Source: Candidatus Accumulibacter appositus (GTDB lineage: Bacteria; Pseudomonadota; Gammaproteobacteria; Burkholderiales; Rhodocyclaceae). Taken from it: DNA of 58,756 bases. Positions 53,491 through 58,756 of this stretch are shown piece after piece (position 1 is the stretch's first letter; every line of letters begins with the position of its first letter). The notes beneath the pieces are model-generated. The model searched no databases and had not been told where the DNA came from. It saw only the letters and a list, made by a program, of their open reading frames with translations. The stretch spans positions 1-58,756 of the forward strand of contig JEMX01000098.1 in assembly GCA_000585055.1 (NCBI GenBank), read 5' to 3'. The translations under genes were made by a program, and so were the position numbers.

Positions 53491-54945
53491 ATGCAACGCT
53501 ACTACCCGGTGGTCCGGGTGCTCTCGCTGGTGATCCTGATGTTCGGGCTGACCATGCTTCTTCCCCTGGGCGTTTCCTGGTGGCTCGACGATGGCGCCTT
53601 CGCGTCCTTCGACGAAGCATTTCTGTTGACTGTCGCTACCGGCGCCGGCCTGTGGTATGCCACCCGCAGAGAAACCCGCGATCTGACGATTCGTGACGGC
53701 TTCCTGATGGTTGCGCTGGTGTGGACGCTGCTGCCGATCTACGCCGCCCTGCCCTTGGTTCTCGAACTCCAGCTCAGTTTCACCGACGCCTATTTTGAAG
53801 CCGTATCCGGACTGACGACTACCGGCGCGACCGTTCTCACCGGCCTGGACGACATGCCGCTGTCGATCAACCTGTGGCGAACGCAGATGGTCTGGCTTGG
53901 CGGCATGGGCTTGATCGTTCTCGCCGTTGCCATCCTGCCCCTGCTGGGGATCGGTGGCCGACAGATGTTCAAGGCCGAGACGCCGGGGCCGATGAAGGAC
54001 ACCAAGATGACGCCACGCATCGCCGAAACGGCGAAGGGCCTGTGGATCGTCTATTCGCTGCTCTCCATCTGCTGCGCGCTGGCCTATTATTTGGCGGGAA
54101 TGAGCGTATCCGATGCCATCATGCACATGTTCGCCACCATGGGGCTCGGCGGTTTCTCGAGCCACGACGCAAGCTTCGCCTATTTTGCCTCGCCGACCAT
54201 CGAAGCGGTGGCCATCGCCTTCATGCTCTTCGCCGGGATGAACTTCGCAACCCACTTTGTCGCCTTCTCCGGGGGTTCGCTGCGCCCCTACCGGTCTGAT
54301 CCGGAAGCCGGCTGGTTTCTGCTGGTGACTCTTGGCAGTGTCCTTGGCATCGCCGCCTTTCTCGTTTTCCATGGCGTCTATGCAAGCTTCGCCGAGGCCC
54401 TGCGCTATGCCGCGTTCAATGTCGTCTCGATTGCCACGACGACCGGCTTCGCGACCACCGATTATGCCCTGTGGCCGTTCTTCGCCCCGCTGTGGATGTT
54501 GTTCCTGTGCAGTTTCGCGACCAGTGCCGGCTCGACGGGTGGTGGCATCAAGATGATTCGTGCCCTGGTGCTCTACAAGCAGGTGTATCGCGAGTTGATG
54601 CGTGCCATGCACCCCAACGCCGTGCATCCGGTGAAGGTCGGCAACGATGCCGTGCCGCCGAACATTCTCTTCGCGGTGCTCGCCTTCGGCTTTGTGTACA
54701 TGGTCTGCATTGCCAGCATGACGCTGCTCCTTTCCTTGTCCGGGCTGGAGATCATCACCGCATTTTCGGCGGTCGTCGCCAGTATCAACAACACCGGGCC
54801 GGGATTGGGAGAGGTCGGGCCGGCGAGCAATTTTGCCGGACTGAGCGACTTTCAGATCTGGGTATGCACCTTCGCCATGCTCCTCGGCCGGCTGGAGATC
54901 TTCACCTTGCTGGTGGTCATGACGCCGGCTTTCTGGCGGAAGTAG
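53491..54945 (+). CDS. trkH: potassium uptake protein TrkH
   Basis: This 484-residue membrane protein contains the four selectivity-like loops of the SKT family, for example SGLTTTGATVLTGLD, TMGLGGFSSHDASFAY, ATTTGFATTDY and TSAGSTGGGIKMIR. With TrkA it takes up K+ coupled to proton motive force. It lies 9 bp after trkA and ahead of hemE. Confidence 0.95.
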   Translation: MQRYYPVVRVLSLVILMFGLTMLLPLGVSWWLDDGAFASFDEAFLLTVATGAGLWYATRRETRDLTIRDGFLMVALVWTLLPIYAALPLVLELQLSFTDAYFEAVSGLTTTGATVLTGLDDMPLSINLWRTQMVWLGGMGLIVLAVAILPLLGIGGRQMFKAETPGPMKDTKMTPRIAETAKGLWIVYSLLSICCALAYYLAGMSVSDAIMHMFATMGLGGFSSHDASFAYFASPTIEAVAIAFMLFAGMNFATHFVAFSGGSLRPYRSDPEAGWFLLVTLGSVLGIAAFLVFHGVYASFAEALRYAAFNVVSIATTTGFATTDYALWPFFAPLWMLFLCSFATSAGSTGGGIKMIRALVLYKQVYRELMRAMHPNAVHPVKVGNDAVPPNILFAVLAFGFVYMVCIASMTLLLSLSGLEIITAFSAVVASINNTGPGLGEVGPASNFAGLSDFQIWVCTFAMLLGRLEIFTLLVVMTPAFWRK

Positions 54946-55003
54946 CGGGGAAAGTGGATAATCGCGCTTTCCGAGCCTCTTTCGCTCGCCGCCGGAGTTT
55001 GCC

Positions 55004-56080
55004 GTGACCCGCCCATCCAACGATACCTTTCTGCGAGCGCTGCTCAAAGAGCCGACCACGCACACGCCGGTCTGGTTGATGCGTCAGGCTGGCCGCTACC
55101 TTCCCGAATACCGCGAAACGCGTGCCCGTGCGGGCAGCTTCATGCAGCTGTGCACCAACCCGGGCCTGGCCTGCGAGGTGACCCTGCAACCGTTGGCGCG
55201 TTTCGATCTTGACGCCGCGATTCTTTTCTCGGACATCCTGACCATCCCCGACGCGATGGGCCTCGGACTGTATTTTACCGATGGTGAAGGGCCGCGTTTC
55301 GAACGGCCGCTGCGCGAAGAATGGGCAATTCGCGACCTCAGCGCTCCCGATCCCTGGGATCACCTGCGTTACGTGATGGATGCGGTCGTGGAAATCCGGC
55401 GCGCCTTGGGCAACTCGGTGCCGCTGATCGGATTTTCCGGCAGTCCTTACACCCTCGCCTGCTACATGGTCGAAGGCGCTTCGAGCACCGATTATCGGCG
55501 CATCAAGGGGATGCTCTACGACCGGCCGGACCTCCTGCATCACATTCTGTCGGTCACCGCCGACGCGGTCGTCGCCTACCTCAACGCACAGATCGAATCG
55601 GGTGCCCAGGCCGTGATGATTTTTGATTCCTGGGGCGGTTCCCTGTCGCCGGCAGCCTATCGCGAGTTCTCGCTCGACTACATGCAGCGCATCGTCGGCC
55701 AGTTGATCAAGAACAAGGACGGCGAGCGCGTGCCATCGATTGTGTTTACCAAAGGCGGTGGCCTGTGGCTGGAAGCGATCGCCGAAATCGGCTGTGAGGC
55801 GGTCGGCCTGGACTGGACAATTGACATCGGCGAAGCGCGCCGGCGCGTCGGTGACAAGGTTGCCCTGCAGGGCAATATCGACCCGGCGGTGCTTTTTGCC
55901 TCACCCGAAACGATCGTCAGCGAGGCCAAGAGGGTGCTCGACGCCTACGGTCCCGGTGAGACCGGCCACGTCTTCAATCTCGGGCACGGCATCTCGCAGT
56001 TCACGCCGCCGGACCGAGTCAAGGCGCTGGTTGATGCGGTACACCAACACAGCCGTGTTCTGCGCCAGAAAGGGCCTTGA
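55004..56080 (+). CDS. hemE: uroporphyrinogen decarboxylase
   Basis: This 358-residue enzyme decarboxylates uroporphyrinogen III to coproporphyrinogen III in heme synthesis. The N-terminal substrate motif is [21 protein letters not shown], and [16 protein letters not shown] and [14 protein letters not shown] are family signatures. The start is GTG at 55004. Confidence 0.97.
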   Translation: MTRPSNDTFLRALLKEPTTHTPVWLMRQAGRYLPEYRETRARAGSFMQLCTNPGLACEVTLQPLARFDLDAAILFSDILTIPDAMGLGLYFTDGEGPRFERPLREEWAIRDLSAPDPWDHLRYVMDAVVEIRRALGNSVPLIGFSGSPYTLACYMVEGASSTDYRRIKGMLYDRPDLLHHILSVTADAVVAYLNAQIESGAQAVMIFDSWGGSLSPAAYREFSLDYMQRIVGQLIKNKDGERVPSIVFTKGGGLWLEAIAEIGCEAVGLDWTIDIGEARRRVGDKVALQGNIDPAVLFASPETIVSEAKRVLDAYGPGETGHVFNLGHGISQFTPPDRVKALVDAVHQHSRVLRQKGP

Positions 56081-56417
56081 ATTTGCATTTATCTCTTGAC
56101 TTGTTCACAGAACAGACTTCGGACTTTTTGACACAACAAAAAGTCTTTTGTAAATCAGACTTGTATTTGTAATACGCTGATTTAAAAAGCTTATTTAATC
56201 GCCTCTTTTTCCGGCAGTAGCGCTGAAACCCTTACAGAATGGCCGCTTGCGGGCTTTCTCCGCTCCCTGATCCACAGAGTTATCCACAGAAACTGTGAAT
56301 GGAGCGGAAACCTCAAATAACAGAGGATCTTATCCAGCACTACGAGAAGTGGCACGAGCTTCCGCCTCTAACTAGCGATCGTTCTCACTACCCGCCTGTG
56401 AACGGCTTTCCGACCCG
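56081..56417 (+). other. hemE-priA intergenic region: AT-rich, DnaA boxes, hairpin
   Basis: This 337 bp gap has an AT-rich tract (about 56137-56205). DnaA boxes are TTATCCACA (56280-56288, perfect), TGATCCACA (56268-56276) and TTGTTCACA (56101-56109), the last two one base from TTATNCACA. A perfect 9 bp AT-rich stem GACTTTTTG / CAAAAAGTC (56122-56145, loop 56131-56136) is followed by TTTT and may terminate hemE. The layout resembles a replication origin or a DnaA-controlled promoter for priA. Confidence 0.6.
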
Positions 56418-58433
56418 ATGTCCTTGCCGCAAATTGCCCGCGTCGCCCTCGATGTTCCGCTGCGTCGTCTCTTCGACTACCGCGTCGCCGATGGCGAGCT
56501 GCTGTCGGCGGGCGACATCGGCTACCGCGTGCGTGTGCCCTTCGGGCGCCACGAGAAAATCGGGATTCTCGTCGAGCTACCGGCAGGCAGCGATCTCCCG
56601 CTAGCGCAACTCAAGCTCCTTGGTGAGCTCCTTCGCGACTTGCCGCCCTTGCCTGCCGATTGGTTTCGCCTCACCGAGTTCTGCGCCGCCTACTATCACG
56701 TCCCGCTTGGCCAGGTGATGCTGTCGACCTTACCGGTCGGACTGCGCGCCCTCAAACCCGTCAAGGCCAGGGCGCCGCGGCAAGTCCCGCCAGCAGCGGC
56801 CGTGGCGGCGCCGGAACTGACCGGCGAACAGCAGGCGGTGCTGACCTCGATTGCCGAGCTCGGGGCCGGTTTCCACGCCTACCTCCTGCACGGTGTGACC
56901 GGCAGTGGCAAGACCGAAGTCTATCTCCGGCTCATCGAGCGCGCCCTGGCCGACGGCCAGCAGTCGCTGCTGCTGGTGCCGGAAATCAATCTGACGCCAC
57001 AGCTGGAAGGCCGCGTCGCCGCGCGTTTTCCCGGCGCGGGTCTGGTCAGTCTGCACAGCGAGCTCGGCGAGGCCGCGCGCAGCCGCAATTGGTGCGCCGC
57101 CTTGACCGGCGAAGCGCGCATCGTGCTCGGCACCCGCCTGGCCATCTTCGCGCCGCTGCCGGAGCTTGGCCTGATCGTGGTCGACGAGGAGCACGACGCC
57201 TCATTCAAGCAACAGGACGGCATCCGCTATTCAGCGCGTGACCTGGCCGTTTTTCGCGCCCGTCAGCGGGACATCAAGATCGTCCTCGGCTCGGCGACAC
57301 CTTCGCTCGAAAGCTGGGCCAACGCCACCGTCGACGCCGGCCGCGGTCGCTATCGCCTGCTGACGCTGAGCGAGCGGGCGGTCGAAGGTGCTCGCCTGCC
57401 GAGCGTGCGGCGTATCGACACCCGCCTTGACAAGCCCCAGGACGGGCTCAGCAGTGCCCTGCTAGGCGCCGTCGAGGAGCGTCTGAGGCGCGGCGAGCAA
57501 AGCCTGCTCTTCCTCAATCGCCGTGGTTACGCACCGGTGCTGGCCTGCGCCGCTTGCGGCTGGACCTCGAACTGTCATCGCTGTGCCGCCAATCTGGTGC
57601 TGCATCTGGTCGACCGCCGCCTGCGTTGCCATCACTGTGGCTTCGAAGCGCATCTGCCGAAAGGCTGCCCGAGCTGCGGTAACCAGGACCTGAGCGCCTT
57701 CGGGCGTGGCACGCAACGGCTGGAAGCGGTGCTTGCCGAGCACTTTCCCCAGGCCCGGGTGTTACGCGTCGACCGCGATGCGGCGCGCAGCCGCAAGCAG
57801 TGGGAAGCGCTGGTGGCGCGGATCCACAGCGGCGAGGCCGACATTCTGGTCGGCACCCAGATGCTCGCCAAAGGGCACGATTTCCCCAAGCTCACCCTGG
57901 TCGGCGCCATTTCCCCCGACGCCGCCTTGTTCGCCGCCGACTGGCGCGCGCCCGAACGTCTCTTCGCACAGTTGATGCAGGTCGCCGGCCGCGCCGGCCG
58001 CGCCGCACGAGCAGGTGAGTTCCTCATCCAGACACAGTTCCCGGAGCATCCGCTGTACGCCGCGCTGGTCCAGCATGACTTTCCCGCTTTCGCCGCCGAG
58101 CAGCTCGCCGAGCGGCAACAGGCTGGCTTCCCACCGTATGCGCACCAGGCCATGTTGCGCGCCGAAGCACCGCTGATGGCCGACGCCCTGAGTTTTCTGA
58201 AAAGCGCGCGCGCCTGCCCGGCGGTGGGCGCCGAGCAGGCGGTGACCTTCTACGACCCGGTGCCGATGCGCCTGGCCCGGCGGGCCAGTTTCGAGCGCGG
58301 CCAGTTGCTCGTCGAGTCGCCCGCACGGCGGGCCTTGCAGCGTTTTCTTGCCGACTGGCTGCCGCAGCTGGAAGCGATCAAAGTGCCGTCGCGGCTGCGC
58401 TGGCACCTGGAAGTCGATCCGCTCGAGTTCTGA
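56418..58433 (+). CDS. priA: primosomal replication restart helicase PriA
   Basis: This 671-residue helicase restarts stalled forks. It has an N-terminal 3'-DNA-end-binding domain (about 1-100), Walker A GSGKT (162-166), DEEH (256-259), GSATPSLESW, and a zinc-binding segment with paired CXXC (CAACGWTSNCHRC, CHHCGFEAHLPKGCPSC). C-terminal helicase motifs VGTQMLAKGHDFP and QVAGRAGRA are intact. Slightly shorter than E. coli PriA (732). It follows the DnaA-box region. Confidence 0.95.
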   Translation: MSLPQIARVALDVPLRRLFDYRVADGELLSAGDIGYRVRVPFGRHEKIGILVELPAGSDLPLAQLKLLGELLRDLPPLPADWFRLTEFCAAYYHVPLGQVMLSTLPVGLRALKPVKARAPRQVPPAAAVAAPELTGEQQAVLTSIAELGAGFHAYLLHGVTGSGKTEVYLRLIERALADGQQSLLLVPEINLTPQLEGRVAARFPGAGLVSLHSELGEAARSRNWCAALTGEARIVLGTRLAIFAPLPELGLIVVDEEHDASFKQQDGIRYSARDLAVFRARQRDIKIVLGSATPSLESWANATVDAGRGRYRLLTLSERAVEGARLPSVRRIDTRLDKPQDGLSSALLGAVEERLRRGEQSLLFLNRRGYAPVLACAACGWTSNCHRCAANLVLHLVDRRLRCHHCGFEAHLPKGCPSCGNQDLSAFGRGTQRLEAVLAEHFPQARVLRVDRDAARSRKQWEALVARIHSGEADILVGTQMLAKGHDFPKLTLVGAISPDAALFAADWRAPERLFAQLMQVAGRAGRAARAGEFLIQTQFPEHPLYAALVQHDFPAFAAEQLAERQQAGFPPYAHQAMLRAEAPLMADALSFLKSARACPAVGAEQAVTFYDPVPMRLARRASFERGQLLVESPARRALQRFLADWLPQLEAIKVPSRLRWHLEVDPLEF

Positions 58434-58756
58434 TGGCCTGCTTCCCCAAGCCCTTCCACGACGCGGCGAACAGCCGTGACCGCCGTGGTGATTGATCGAT
58501 TGACGAGTGTCGCGGCGGCAGGGATACTCTGCATGCATGTCCGCTGGCGATTCTACGCCGTGAGCCATTTCACGGCGGGCAGAGAGCACATCCGCTATCC
58601 TTTCCTTCACCGCGGAATGAGCTGCGCGCTGCCATGCATTGGGCCTGCCGCCAGCGGGCGGGGTAGTCAAAGCCAGTCGGCCCCCGTTTCCCGGCGTCAA
58701 GCGTCGCCGCGTGCCGCGTCGGGCACAACGCAAGCCACGGCCGCCGCCCGTGGCGG
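58434..58756 (+). other. non-coding end of window with a hairpin
   Basis: The final 323 bp has no convincing gene. A perfect 8 bp stem CGCCGTGA / TCACGGCG (58556-58563 and 58570-58577) with a 6-base loop lies near the middle and is not followed by a T-tract. Nothing else is recognised. Confidence 0.4.

Noticed and set aside
53224..55065. 613-codon open frame on the minus strand opposite trkA/trkH
   Set aside because: It is antisense to clear TrkA and TrkH coding sequence, is Gly/Gln/His/Asp-rich with no recognisable domain, and is typical of shadow frames in GC-rich DNA.
56299..56604. Small plus-strand frame beginning MERKPQITEDLIQHYEKW
   Set aside because: It overlaps the start of priA in another frame and its second half is priA shadow. 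The first 40 residues alone are not convincing.
58556..58577. Terminator for priA
   Set aside because: The 8 bp stem is perfect but there is no T-tract after it, so intrinsic termination is not supported.

Overview
The window reads as the origin-proximal region of a GC-rich betaproteobacterial chromosome. The order atp / parB-parA-rsmG-mnmG and rpmH-rnpA-yidD-yidC-mnmE / dnaA-dnaN-gyrB, followed by smg-dprA-lysM-def-fmt-htpX-rsmB-ntrY-ntrX-trkA-trkH, is what I know from Rhodocyclales such as Dechloromonas. A Candidatus Accumulibacter-like organism is my best inference; it is not proven by the sequence.

Layout. 1-5.7 kb, minus strand: the front of the ATP synthase operon (atpI, atpB, start of atpE), then parB, parA, rsmG and mnmG. 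5.8-10.1 kb, plus strand: ahpC behind a four-half-site OxyR operator, an intrinsic terminator, ahpF, and a response regulator with a long repeat tail. 10.2-15.7 kb, minus strand: a TSUP permease, tam, mnmE (no standard start codon), yidC, yidD, rnpA and rpmH, with a near-consensus promoter before rpmH. 15.9-21.3 kb, plus strand: dnaA, dnaN, gyrB, with DnaA boxes before and after dnaA.

21.4-28.8 kb is the most unusual part. A divergent membrane pyrophosphatase is bracketed by two paralogous 254-residue proteins of unknown family and followed by a 752-residue phosphofructokinase. That enzyme is a head-to-tail double PFK whose motifs match eukaryotic PFK-1 (intact N-half, altered C-half). I propose it as a candidate glycolysis/pyrophosphate energy module.

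28.8-42 kb is mixed: pyrF, a lipopolysaccharide-kinase-like protein, tRNA-Ala and tRNA-Glu, a TPP riboswitch with thiC, a cell-wall amidase, a DUF1840 protein, rsuA, oxyR (Cys199 and Cys208 conserved), a perfect parS site, topB, smg, dprA and a LysM protein. 42-58.4 kb: def, fmt, htpX, a second parS-like site, an S1/P1 nuclease, a CDF cation transporter, rsmB (disrupted by two short perfect tandem duplications), a DUF4390 gene, ntrY, a degenerate ntrX, trkA, trkH, hemE, an AT-rich region with DnaA boxes, and priA.

A family of intergenic palindromic repeats recurs at seven gene borders. Several parts connect functionally: OxyR with its ahpC operator, ParAB with two parS sites, DnaA with DnaA boxes, and NtrYX with TrkAH downstream. 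No rRNA, IS element, prophage or CRISPR array was seen.
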